Source: Chromatiales bacterium
GTDB taxonomy: Bacteria; Pseudomonadota; Gammaproteobacteria; Thiohalomonadales; Thiohalomonadaceae
Reading direction: 5' to 3'
DNA: 64,000 bases
NCBI GenBank assembly: GCA_003251535.1
Contig: QKFD01000118.1
Span: 1 to 64,000 of the forward strand
Position numbers and translations under genes: made by a program. The notes beneath the pieces are model-generated. The model was given only the letters and a program-made list of their open reading frames with translations. It was not told where the DNA came from and did no database searches. Position 1 is the first letter of the stretch, and every line of letters begins with the position of its first letter. Positions 34,408 to 42,790 of the stretch are shown piece after piece.

Positions 34408-35397
34408 CTAGTTGCCGGTGCTTGCCACCACCACTGGATCCTCCGCCAGCAGGGTGCGGTGGGCAACGGCGGTGCGACCGTACTCGTCGGTCACGGTCAA
34501 GGTCACAACGTAGGCGCCGGCGGTGAGGATGGCCATGGTGGTCAATCGACCGGTGGCCGCCTGCACCTCGGTCCCCCCGGAATCGGTGAGACTCCAGGCG
34601 TAGCTGTTGATCTGGATACTATTGTTCTGGGAGGCACTACCATCCAGCTCTATATCGAACGGCACCGTACCGTGGCTGGGGGTGAGGGAGAAGCTGGCCT
34701 GCAACATGCCGGTATAGGCCACGGTGACACTCCGTTGGGCGGTATCGCTGTTACCGGCGCTGTCGGCCACCTCCAGGGTTACGGTGTAGGTCCCTTCACT
34801 GGCGAAGACAACCGTGGCGGTCACCCCAGCAGCGGCCTCCACGATGGCGCCACTACTATCGGTGATGGTCCAGCTATAGCTAATGACACTCGCCCCATCC
34901 GAGGCCACCGAACCGGAGGCATCCAACACGACGGATAGTGGCTCAGCACCATCACTCACCGCGATCACCGCCTGCACTGGCGAAGGCGTCGCGCTGCTAC
35001 GCTCGGTCACCTCAATGGTCTGACTACCGGTACCAAACCGCGCCTTATCGTCAGAGGCGGTGAGCGTAATGGTGTAGGTCCCCGGGGAGATGAAGGCCAT
35101 AGTGGTGATAATCCCGGAGGCGGTCTGCACCTCGTTACCACTCTCATCCACCGCGCTCCAGGCATAGCTGGAGACGGGGCGACCGGTGTGGGAGACCGTA
35201 TCGCTGGCGTCCAGATTGATGGTCAGCGGGGCATACCCACTGGCCGGAGTCATGGCAAAGGCGACGGTGATATTACCCTCGGTCGGGGTGGGATCAGTGG
35301 TAGTGGTGCTATCCGTAGAGCCCGATGGACCACCACAACCCACCACGAAGGCAGCGGTTAGGGTGGAGAGCAGGAGTCGAGCAATGGTGTGCCACAT
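34408..35397 (-). CDS. PKD-repeat lipoprotein inserted in the flagellar operon
   Basis: A 329-residue predicted lipoprotein: signal peptide LLLSTLTAAFVVGCGG with the lipidated Cys near 21, then a Ser/Thr/Asp/Pro-rich linker, then three PKD/Ig-like repeats (about 47-138, 140-228, 230-322). Each repeat has the same core: PLTINLDAS or PLSVVLDAS or FDIELDGSAS, a central SYAWS / SYSWTIT / SYAWSLTD, and GTYTITLTASD / GTYTVTLEVAD / GAYVVTLTVTD. It is not a normal flg gene. ATG 35397 has GAGG at 7-nt spacing. The position between flgI and flgJ suggests a surface or periplasmic accessory of the P/L-ring region or a later insertion. Confidence 0.8.
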   Translation of the reverse strand: MWHTIARLLLSTLTAAFVVGCGGPSGSTDSTTTTDPTPTEGNITVAFAMTPASGYAPLTINLDASDTVSHTGRPVSSYAWSAVDESGNEVQTASGIITTMAFISPGTYTITLTASDDKARFGTGSQTIEVTERSSATPSPVQAVIAVSDGAEPLSVVLDASGSVASDGASVISYSWTITDSSGAIVEAAAGVTATVVFASEGTYTVTLEVADSAGNSDTAQRSVTVAYTGMLQASFSLTPSHGTVPFDIELDGSASQNNSIQINSYAWSLTDSGGTEVQAATGRLTTMAILTAGAYVVTLTVTDEYGRTAVAHRTLLAEDPVVVASTGN

Positions 35398-35544
35398 GGC
35401 GAAACCTCACGTATGCAGTTGGGGTGATGCACCCCGCAATGGGCTTGTTATGCCCCCATGGGCTGCGGCGGGCGGGTATCCGCTACCCTTTAAGTTGAGT
35501 TTTATGGGGGCAGGGTGGCCATGCCCCCGTACCCCTGCTTCAGA

Positions 35545-36657
35545 TTAGATGATGACCAACTCCGCCCGCAGCGCCCCCGCCTCGCGCAGCGCCTCAAGAA
35601 TAGCCACCAGATCCCCCGGGGCTGCCCCCACCTCATTGACGGCACGCACGATGTCATCCAGCTCCACACCAGGGCTGAAGAGGAACATACGGTTCTTCTC
35701 CTCCTGCACCTGGATGTTGGAGGTGGGCGCCACTACCGTCTGTCCGCCAGAGAAGGGGGCTGGTTGGCTGATGGTGGGATCGGCGGTAATTGTCACGGTG
35801 AGGTTGCCATGGCTCACAGCAGCGGGCATCACCCGCACATGCTGGCTGATCACTACGGTACCGGTACGGGAGTTGATGATTACCTTGGCCGGCGCCTCAC
35901 CCGGCTGCACCTGAAGATTCTCCAGCGTGGCGACGAAGGAGACCCGCTGACCCGTATCACGCGGGGCATTGACCCGTACAGAGGTGGCATCCAACGGCTG
36001 CGCTGTACCGGCACCGAGGGTGGTGTTGATGCTCTCTGCCAGACGGCTGGCGGTGGTGAAGTCAGGCGCATGTAGATTGAGTACCAGCGAGTCCCCCAGG
36101 GCAAAGGGGTTACCCACCGCCCGCTCCACCGTAGCGCCATTGGCGATACGACCCGCGCTCGGCACATTCACCGTCACCTTGGAGCCATCCGCCGTAGAGG
36201 CGCCAAACCCACCGACGACGATGCTCCCCTGGGCGATGGCATAGACCTGTCCATCCGCCCCCTTCAGAGGGCTCATGAGTAGGGTGCCCCCCCGCAAGCT
36301 TTTGGCATTACCCATGGAGGAGACGGTGACATCCAGGGTCTGCCCCGGCTTGGCAAAGGGTGGCAGCGAGGAGGTGATCATCACCGCCGCCGCGTTCTTC
36401 AGCTGAGGGTTGACGCTATCCGGCACCACCACCCCAAGGCGGTTCAGCATACTTTTCAGGCTCTGTACCGTGAACGGTGTCTGGCTGGTCTGGTCACCGG
36501 AGCCATCGAGACCGACCACAATGCCGTAGCCCACCAGCTGGTTCTCCCGCACCCCGGCGATAGAGGCGAGGTCCTTGACCCGCTCAGCCTGAACCCAGCC
36601 CCCGCCCAATAACATCAGGGGGATCGCCACCACAGATAACCATCGGCGCAGTTGCAT
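35545..36657 (-). CDS. flgI: Flagellar P-ring protein
   Basis: A 370-residue periplasmic protein that forms the P ring around the rod at the peptidoglycan layer. The signal peptide ([19 protein letters not shown]) is followed by [31 protein letters not shown], the strongest FlgI signature, then [11 protein letters not shown] and, at the C-terminus, [39 protein letters not shown] in parts. Normal length. It is 15 bp downstream of flgH. The 147-bp gap to the PKD gene holds a GGGGGCA/TGCCCCC inverted repeat. Confidence 0.95.
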   Translation of the reverse strand: MQLRRWLSVVAIPLMLLGGGWVQAERVKDLASIAGVRENQLVGYGIVVGLDGSGDQTSQTPFTVQSLKSMLNRLGVVVPDSVNPQLKNAAAVMITSSLPPFAKPGQTLDVTVSSMGNAKSLRGGTLLMSPLKGADGQVYAIAQGSIVVGGFGASTADGSKVTVNVPSAGRIANGATVERAVGNPFALGDSLVLNLHAPDFTTASRLAESINTTLGAGTAQPLDATSVRVNAPRDTGQRVSFVATLENLQVQPGEAPAKVIINSRTGTVVISQHVRVMPAAVSHGNLTVTITADPTISQPAPFSGGQTVVAPTSNIQVQEEKNRMFLFSPGVELDDIVRAVNEVGAAPGDLVAILEALREAGALRAELVII

Positions 36658-36672
36658 GGCACCACGCTCCCG

Positions 36673-37389
36673 TTAGAAGGGCCAAACGGCGTAGAAGAAG
36701 CGGGCCAACCACCCAATGGCATTGGAGTCTGCCACAGCCCCCGTGCCGGAGTAGCTGATGCGGGCATCCCCCAAACGGGTGGAGAGTACGGAGTTGTCAG
36801 GACGGATATCGGCCGGCCGCACGATGCCGGCAACACGGATGAACTCATCCCCCTGATTGAGGGTGAGCTGCTTCTCGCCCCGCACCAGCATATTGCCGTT
36901 GGGTAGCACCTCTACCACCGTCACCGTGATATTCCCTGACAAGCTGTTGCTCTGATTGGCTTTACCCTCACCACTGAAATCAGAGGAGGAGTCTAGCCCC
37001 ATCCCCAGGTTCCATTGACCGGCGGCCAATGGATAACCAGTGGCAGGATCGATGGAGACCGGCTGACCCAGGATAGTCGGGTTACCCAGATTCACACTGT
37101 TGCTCTTGGCCAAGGTGGTATCTGCGCTCTTGCTGGCCTGAGTCTTCTCCACCAACTCAATGGTGAGGAGATCCCCCACCCGATAGGCCTTCTGGTCCTC
37201 GAAGAGGGACATCGAACTGCCAGCTTGGTAGATGGCGCCGTTCTGGGGCTGGGGTGTTTGTGCCACGGGCGGATAGACCGGGGCATAGGCGGGGTCCCGC
37301 TCTGGTGAGGTGGCGCAACCGGCCAGCAAGCTGAACATGGTGGCCGCCAGCAGGGCGCGGAGGAGACCGATATCAGATAGCGGAGACAT
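36673..37389 (-). CDS. flgH: Flagellar L-ring lipoprotein
   Basis: A 238-residue outer-membrane lipoprotein forming the L ring. The lipobox is LLAGC at about 21-25. GSSMSLFEDQKAYRVGDLLTIELVEKTQASKSADT (in parts) and the C-terminal LVRGEKQLTLNQGDEFIRVAGIVRPADI plus DARISYSGTGAV and FFYAVWPF are the diagnostic FlgH blocks. It lies 18 bp after flgG and 15 bp before flgI. Confidence 0.95.
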   Translation of the reverse strand: MSPLSDIGLLRALLAATMFSLLAGCATSPERDPAYAPVYPPVAQTPQPQNGAIYQAGSSMSLFEDQKAYRVGDLLTIELVEKTQASKSADTTLAKSNSVNLGNPTILGQPVSIDPATGYPLAAGQWNLGMGLDSSSDFSGEGKANQSNSLSGNITVTVVEVLPNGNMLVRGEKQLTLNQGDEFIRVAGIVRPADIRPDNSVLSTRLGDARISYSGTGAVADSNAIGWLARFFYAVWPF

Positions 37390-37407
37390 GGCTCATTCTC
37401 CTGCGGT

Positions 37408-38193
37408 TTACAGATTGTTGTTGATGTACGAGAGCATCTGGTCCGTGGTGGCGATGGCCTTAGAGTTCATCTCATAGGCACGCTGGGTTTCGATCATGTT
37501 GACCAGCTCCTCCACCACATTGACGTTGGAGCTTTCGATAGAGCCTTGGATGAGATTACCCAACCCACTCAAACTCGCTGTCCCAACTTGCGCGGCACCG
37601 CTGGCCGTGGTCTCCAGAAACATATTCTCGCCGATGGGTTGTAGACCAGCAGGGTTGACGAAATCGGCCAGCTGGACCGTTCCCACTTGGGTTGCCGTAC
37701 CACTGGCTGGCACGACAGTGACAGTGCCATCGCGGCCGATGGTGATGCTCTGAGCATCGGAGGGGACGGTGATACCGGGTTGCAGCAGGTAACCACTGGC
37801 GGTGACGATCTGCCCCGTGGAGTCGAGATGGAAGTTGCCGTCACGGGTATAGGCGATGGTGCCATCAGGCCGTTGGATCTGGAAAAACCCCCGTCCCTCA
37901 ATCGCAACATCAAGGGCATTGTCGGTCATCACAAAGTTGCCTTGGGTATGGAGCTTCTCCGTGGCGACGGTACGCACCCCAGTGCCGACCATGAGCCCCG
38001 ACGGCAAGGTCGTATCTTGACTCGACTGCGCCCCCGGCTGACGCACGGTCTGGTAGAGCAGGTCCTCAAAGATGGCCCGATCGCGCTTGAAACCGTTGGT
38101 ACTGACGTTGGCCAGGTTATTGGAGATCACATTCATGCGCGTCTGCTGCGCTTCCAGGCCAGTCTTGGCGATCCAGAGGGATGAAGCAGTCAT
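37408..38193 (-). CDS. flgG: Flagellar distal rod protein
   Basis: A 261-residue rod protein. The N terminus [37 protein letters not shown] (in parts) and C terminus [27 protein letters not shown] are standard. GTLTVV-type strands make up the middle. A perfect sigma-54-type promoter at 38256-38271 lies 60 bp upstream, so flgG appears to head a second transcription unit (flgGHI-PKD-flgJ). Confidence 0.95.
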   Translation of the reverse strand: MTASSLWIAKTGLEAQQTRMNVISNNLANVSTNGFKRDRAIFEDLLYQTVRQPGAQSSQDTTLPSGLMVGTGVRTVATEKLHTQGNFVMTDNALDVAIEGRGFFQIQRPDGTIAYTRDGNFHLDSTGQIVTASGYLLQPGITVPSDAQSITIGRDGTVTVVPASGTATQVGTVQLADFVNPAGLQPIGENMFLETTASGAAQVGTASLSGLGNLIQGSIESSNVNVVEELVNMIETQRAYEMNSKAIATTDQMLSYINNNL

Positions 38194-38255
38194 GTCGGCG
38201 CTCCTGAAAGATCAGATCGTTGGCGTCCCGTTATTGACGCCTTTGCTGTAAAGGG

Positions 38256-38271
38256 TGCAACGCTTGTGCCA
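38256..38271 (-). promoter_or_regulatory. Sigma-54 promoter for flgG and following genes
   Basis: On the minus strand TGGCACAAGCGTTGCA (38271-38256) matches the consensus TGGCAC-N5-TTGCA at every fixed position. It lies in the 264-bp gap between flgF and flgG, and transcription would start about 50 bases before the flgG ATG. The rest of this gap shows nothing else. Confidence 0.8.
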
Positions 38272-38457
38272 GCCATTACCATACGGCAACAACGGCGCAG
38301 ACGGCCGCCCCACTGGTCGATGGGGTGGTATCAGGGATGGGGGAGTTCAAGCAGAGGGGGCTGAAACGGCCGAGGTCTCGGCAAGCAACCGCGTAGGTAA
38401 CGCGGGATCTAGTGGCTGGAGGGTCTTCCGGTGCCGGTGGGCGGCAATCCCTTGCCG

Positions 38458-39201
38458 CTAACCACCAAGAGACATAATGCGCGTGGCGTAGGCATCGTTC
38501 TCTTCAGCGCTCTTCATCATCTTCACTTGCAGCTCATATTGGCGCTGGAGCGAGATCATCTCTACCAGAGAGCCGACGGCACTCACATTACTGCTCTCCA
38601 ATGCGCCGGAGACCACGTGGACATCGGCATCGGCGGGGGCATTCACGCCAGATTTCTGGCGGAACAGGCCATCGGTTCCCTTTTCCAGATCCGTCAACGC
38701 CGGCTTCACTAACTTAATACGATCTACCTGCACCAGGGTGTTGGGGTCCTCCCCCACTGGGCGGATGGAGATGGTGCCGTCGATACCAATCTCCAGTTTC
38801 TCAAACGGCGGGAGGGCGATGGGACCGTTGTTACCGATGAGCATCTGGCCCGCCCCATTGGTCAGGATACCTCCTGGAGCCACCTGGAGATCGCCCGCTC
38901 GGGTATAGGCCTCGCTGCCATCGGCAGACTGCACCGCAAAAAAACCGTCGCCATGGATAGCGAGATCCAGGTCCCGCCCAGTTTGTTGAATGGCGCCCGG
39001 CTCGAAGTCGATCCCCGGCCGCTCCGCCATGGCGTAGACCCGGCTCGGATAACCGGGCCCAAACACCGGCATAGCACGGAATGCCTCGAAATCGGCCTTG
39101 AAACCAGTGGTGGAGGTGTTGGCCAGATTGTGGGTGTTGGCAGCCTGCGCGATCAGGGTCTGCTTCGCGCCGTTCATTGCCAGATAGAGCATTCGATCCA
39201 C
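38458..39201 (-). CDS. flgF: Flagellar proximal rod protein FlgF
   Basis: A 247-residue rod protein. MLYLAMNGAKQTLIAQAANTHNLANTSTTGFKAD (in parts) is the conserved FlgF start, with the RDLDLAIHGDGFFAVQ block and the C-terminal SLVEMISLQRQYELQVKMMKSAEENDAYATRIMSLGG (in parts). Normal length. It is followed by the unusually large gap of 264 bp before flgG, which holds a promoter. Confidence 0.94.
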   Translation of the reverse strand: MDRMLYLAMNGAKQTLIAQAANTHNLANTSTTGFKADFEAFRAMPVFGPGYPSRVYAMAERPGIDFEPGAIQQTGRDLDLAIHGDGFFAVQSADGSEAYTRAGDLQVAPGGILTNGAGQMLIGNNGPIALPPFEKLEIGIDGTISIRPVGEDPNTLVQVDRIKLVKPALTDLEKGTDGLFRQKSGVNAPADADVHVVSGALESSNVSAVGSLVEMISLQRQYELQVKMMKSAEENDAYATRIMSLGG

Positions 39202-39258
39202 GGTTCACTCCCCCTGCGCGGTGGAAGAGGTGACACCTCCACCGCCGCCTCACCGCCC

Positions 39259-40605
39259 TTAGCGGATATTGATGATGGTCTGGGTGATCTGATCCTCGGT
39301 GGAGATCATCTTAGCATTGGCCTGGAAATCACGCTGCGCCACGATCATATTCACCAGCTGCTTGGAGAGATCGACATTGGAGGCCTCCAGGGCGCCCGAT
39401 TGGATCTGACCGAAGGTACCAGAACCCGCCTGCCCGTAGACAACATCCCCGGATTCGAAGGTCTGCACCCAGTTGTTGTCACCCACGGGAGAGAGCCCCT
39501 GTGGATTGACAAAGTTGGCGACGGCCACCGCCCCCAGCTGCTGCGATTGGCCATTGGTATAGCGCGCAAACACCACGCCAGTCTCATCGATATCGATGGA
39601 GGAGAGCCGCCCTGTGGTGTAACCATCCTGCACCAGCGAGTTGACCCCCGAGTTGCCGGCATACTGGGTGGAGGCACGCTCCAGTTGATCCAAGCCAAAG
39701 GGCGCCAAGTCAAAGCTAAGCCCCATGGTCAGGGCCCCATTGGAGGGGTCAAAGCCGGAACCGTTCCAACCACCGAAGAAGTCGAGGGTATTATCTGGGT
39801 TGGTGGAGATGCTGCCCTGGGTGATATCCAGCTGACCGTCGGCGGTGAATATCAAATCCTGTGGGCCATCGAACCAGAGATTACCGTCAGAGTCCACCAG
39901 CTCAGAGTAGACCTCCCAGGTGTTATCCGCCGTCTTGGCAAAATAGAGGGTAGCGGAGTGGTCACCCCCAAGAGAGTCATACACCGTCACGGAGGTGGAG
40001 AAGTTATACATATCCGGCGTTGGCAGTGCGGGCGTCGGCACAGCATTGGGATCCACGGCCGCCCCCATCGTAATAGTCCCCCAATCGGCGAGATTAACCG
40101 GGATCGTCTCATCGGCATCAAGATTGAGGTTCAGCTCCACAAAATCCGTCTCTTTAGCGGCGATGGAGTCGGTGGAGAGGCGTAGATCACTGGGTGAGAA
40201 GTTGGTCACCGAGCCGTTGTCATTGACCTGATAGGACTGTAGACGCTGCCCCATGCTGTTGACCACATAGCCTTCACGATCGACCCCATAGGCACCGGCA
40301 CGGGTGTACTTGTAGCCGGTGTCATCGCGGATGATGAAAAAGCCTTCGCCGTTGATGGCGAGGTCGAGATTATTCTCGGTGAACTCCACATTGCCCTGGG
40401 TAAACTGCTGCGCTACCGCCGCCAGGCGCACGCCGCTGCCGATGGCGGTGGAGGTGGAGCCGGCAAAGGAGCTGGCGAAGATATCAGCAAACTCAGCCCG
40501 CGATTTCTTGAAACCGTTGGTACTGGAGTTGGCGATGTTGTTGCCGGTCACGCTCAAATTGGCCTGCGCCGCGTTGAGGCCGGAGAGGGAGGTCTGGAAT
40601 GCCAT
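39259..40605 (-). CDS. flgE: Flagellar hook protein
   Basis: A 448-residue hook subunit. MAFQTSLSGLNAAQANLSVTGNNIANSSTNGFKKSRAEFADIFASSF (in parts) and the C-terminal GALEASNVDLSKQLVNMIVAQRDFQANAKMISTEDQITQTIINIR (in parts) are diagnostic. It is a little longer than E. coli FlgE (402), through the outer domains. flgD lies 24 bp upstream. Confidence 0.95.
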   Translation of the reverse strand: MAFQTSLSGLNAAQANLSVTGNNIANSSTNGFKKSRAEFADIFASSFAGSTSTAIGSGVRLAAVAQQFTQGNVEFTENNLDLAINGEGFFIIRDDTGYKYTRAGAYGVDREGYVVNSMGQRLQSYQVNDNGSVTNFSPSDLRLSTDSIAAKETDFVELNLNLDADETIPVNLADWGTITMGAAVDPNAVPTPALPTPDMYNFSTSVTVYDSLGGDHSATLYFAKTADNTWEVYSELVDSDGNLWFDGPQDLIFTADGQLDITQGSISTNPDNTLDFFGGWNGSGFDPSNGALTMGLSFDLAPFGLDQLERASTQYAGNSGVNSLVQDGYTTGRLSSIDIDETGVVFARYTNGQSQQLGAVAVANFVNPQGLSPVGDNNWVQTFESGDVVYGQAGSGTFGQIQSGALEASNVDLSKQLVNMIVAQRDFQANAKMISTEDQITQTIINIR

Positions 40606-40629
40606 GGGAGTATCTCCTTATGACCGCGA

Positions 40630-41301
40630 TTACATGATCTGTTTGACTTCACTCATACTGACCGGCCCCATCCCCAACAGATTGAGCGTGGGCGTCTGGC
40701 CGAGGCTGGTGATGCTGACCGACTGCACCACCGACGCCATCTGTGTATCTAACTGCACATTCTTGCCATCGTATTGAGCGATGGCCTCAATGCTGTAAAG
40801 CCCCTCGTCCATCCGCTCGCCAGCGTTGTTTTCACCATCCCACAGGAAGTAGGCATCCCCCGCCGCCTGCTGCCCCAGATCCACCTCTCGCACTAGCGCC
40901 CCTGAGGCGTCATATACCTTCACGGTGAGACCGGAGGTGGAGGCAGGCACCTCAATCAATCCCCCCATACTCCCCTCCTCCGCCGGTAACCAGCCGCTAT
41001 CTCCTGGCACCAATACCGTACGTCCAACTAGAGTTGAGGCCTGGAGCGCCTGATTGCTCTGAAGCGAACTGACCATATTGTCGATGCTGCTCTGTAGCTC
41101 CTGGATCCCGCTGGCAGTGGAGAAGCTCGCCATCTGGGCGATGAACTCGCCGTTATCCTGGGGCGACAGTGGATCCTGGTACTTCAGCTGCGCCAGCATC
41201 AGGGTCATGAAATCCTCTTGACCCAGCTCATTGCTCGCCGCAGTGGTAGTCTGCTGGATGCCGTATTTGGAGTAGAACGAGTCGTCGATGGTGTTACTCA
41301 T
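40630..41301 (-). CDS. flgD: Flagellar hook-capping scaffold protein
   Basis: A 223-residue protein that caps the growing hook. LGQEDFMTLMLAQLKYQDPLSPQDNGEFIAQMASFSTASGIQEL (in parts) is the conserved N-terminal block; the C-terminal part (VKVYDASGALVREVDLGQQAAGDAYFLWDGENNAG in parts) is the Tudor/FnIII-like pair. It lies between flgC and flgE in the standard order. Confidence 0.94.
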   Translation of the reverse strand: MSNTIDDSFYSKYGIQQTTTAASNELGQEDFMTLMLAQLKYQDPLSPQDNGEFIAQMASFSTASGIQELQSSIDNMVSSLQSNQALQASTLVGRTVLVPGDSGWLPAEEGSMGGLIEVPASTSGLTVKVYDASGALVREVDLGQQAAGDAYFLWDGENNAGERMDEGLYSIEAIAQYDGKNVQLDTQMASVVQSVSITSLGQTPTLNLLGMGPVSMSEVKQIM

Positions 41302-41329
41302 GGCAGTTATCTCCCTCGTCCGATCCTAA

Positions 41330-41755
41330 TCATTGCCCCATGGTGAGGGTCTTCAGCATCAGCTGCTTGGCCGTATTAACCACTTCGACGTTGGTCTGGT
41401 AGGAGCGCGAGGCGGAGATCATATTGGCCATCTCCTCCACCACGTTGACATTGGGCAAGAACACATAGCCTCGCGCATCGGCCATCGGGTGGTCCGGGTT
41501 GTACTCCTGCCGCAGCGGCGCCTGGCTCTCCACAATGCCGCGCACTGCCACCCCCACGCTGCTCTCTGCGACCCCTGAGGCGCTCGCCTCCTCGTTCAAC
41601 ACCGCAGCAAATACTGGCTCCCGGGCACGGTAGGTCTGATCAATACTGCTGCTCGCACTCTCCGCGTTGGCCAGGTTGGAGGCAACGGTGTTGAGGCGCA
41701 GGGTCTGGGCCGAGAGCGCCGACCCTGCGATGTCAAAAATGCTGAAGCTGCTCAT
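41330..41755 (-). CDS. flgC: Flagellar proximal rod protein FlgC
   Basis: A 141-residue rod protein. FDIAGSALSAQTLRLNTVASNLANAES and the C-terminal FLPNVNVVEEMANMISASRSYQTNVEVVNTAKQLML (in parts) are standard FlgC blocks, including the MADARGYVFLPNVN segment. It starts 3 bp after flgB. Confidence 0.95.
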   Translation of the reverse strand: MSSFSIFDIAGSALSAQTLRLNTVASNLANAESASSSIDQTYRAREPVFAAVLNEEASASGVAESSVGVAVRGIVESQAPLRQEYNPDHPMADARGYVFLPNVNVVEEMANMISASRSYQTNVEVVNTAKQLMLKTLTMGQ

Positions 41756-41758
41756 GGT

Positions 41759-42178
41759 TTACTCTCCCCGGATGGCACTGCGCAGCGTGCGGATAGTGCC
41801 ATCGATAAACTGGAGACTGGCCTGATACTGGAGGGCATTCTCAGTGAACTTGGACTTTTCCATATTGGGATCCACCGTATTGCCATCCAGCGAAGGGGCC
41901 TGGGGATTGCGATAGAGCAGTTCACCATTGGCCCCGTCATCACCACTCAAATGGCGCGCATCGGTCAGCTGGAGCCGGCTGGGATCAGGAAGGGTGGTTC
42001 CGCTCTCCTGATGGCGACTCTGATACTCGGCAAGCGCCGCCTTGAAATCGAGGTCCTGCGCCTTATAGCCGGGGGTATCGGCATTGGCGAGATTGGAACT
42101 CAGCACCTCCATCCGCCGCTCCCGTAGATTGAGAGCCTGCTCATACAGCCCCAAGGCAGAGTCAAGTTTGAGTGGCAT
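41759..42178 (-). CDS. flgB: Flagellar proximal rod protein FlgB
   Basis: A 139-residue rod protein, first gene of the flg cluster. LYEQALNLRERRMEVLSSNLANADTPGYKAQDLDFKAAL (in parts) is the family block and YQASLQFIDGTIRTLRSAIRGE the end. I chose the ATG at 42178 (MPLKLDSALG) because GGAGG lies 6 nt before it; the longer frame from 42199 is unsupported. A sigma-54-type promoter lies about 45 bp upstream. Confidence 0.94.
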   Translation of the reverse strand: MPLKLDSALGLYEQALNLRERRMEVLSSNLANADTPGYKAQDLDFKAALAEYQSRHQESGTTLPDPSRLQLTDARHLSGDDGANGELLYRNPQAPSLDGNTVDPNMEKSKFTENALQYQASLQFIDGTIRTLRSAIRGE

Positions 42179-42224
42179 GGGCCACCTCCAAATGGGCAAT
42201 TCGGCCTACTTGGCCATAGCTCAA

Positions 42225-42240
42225 GCAAACCCTGTGCCTT
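42225..42240 (-). promoter_or_regulatory. Sigma-54 promoter for the flgB operon
   Basis: On the minus strand AAGGCACAGGGTTTGC (42240-42225) carries GGCAC and TTGC with the exact 10-base spacing between the -24 GG and -12 GC. Transcription would start near 42213, about 35 bases before the flgB ATG. The remaining sequence to 42540 shows no gene. Confidence 0.75.
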
Positions 42241-42540
42241 CTAACCATCTACTTGCCAATTCAAGCGATTACGCAATCCAACCGACTCACATTGCCACCG
42301 CGACGGCAGCGATTTGCCGCTTCCTTGCCACCCCTAGCGGGACAACACGACCACCCTTGCCGCCTCCGGTGTCAAATTATCGGCAAGAAAAATAGAGAAC
42401 CAATAGAGAGCCCAGAGACCTGGGGTAGCCCTTCCCTCCACAAGGTGCCAAGTGGGTAGAAACGCGCCCCCGCCGAGCTATTGCGGAACCCTCAGCCCCG
42501 ATGCATCATTAGCGGCCTACCACCCAACGGTAGTCATCAT

Positions 42541-42616
<76 letters not shown>

Positions 42617-42641
42617 ATTACCCTTCCGGGGCAATTCGCAG

Positions 42642-42686
42642 AAGGCCGGAACACCGAGAGAAATCAAGGGTTCCGGCCTTTTTTGC
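42642..42686 (+). repeat. Left direct repeat (att-like), overlapping the tRNA terminator
   Basis: A 45-bp sequence repeated at 51303-51347 with 3 mismatches; the first 20 bases are identical. It holds the hairpin GGCCGGAAC / GTTCCGGCC followed by T6, an intrinsic terminator that probably ends tRNA-Ala transcription. Confidence 0.8.
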
Positions 42687-42721
42687 GTCCGGAGTAGTCC
42701 GGGAAATTCCGTTGACAGCCG

Positions 42722-42751
42722 AAGTTTTTGGGGGCAGGTTTGGGGGCAGAA
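42722..42751 (+). repeat. Left inner repeat (probable integrase arm site)
   Basis: A 30-bp sequence containing two copies of TTTGGGGGCAG-like units. It is repeated at 51186-51215 with one mismatch, in the same orientation. Its place 36 bp inside the end repeat suggests an arm site for integrase or an excisionase site. Confidence 0.6.
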
Positions 42752-42790
42752 CCCCACCCCGTGGGGGCAAACCAGGAAGGAAGCCCCGCC

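Noticed and set aside
42642-42686. Only a tRNA terminator, not an att site
   Set aside because: The near-identical copy at 51303, together with the second pair of inner repeats and the adjacent integrase, makes chance similarity of two terminators unlikely. The terminator role may well coexist.
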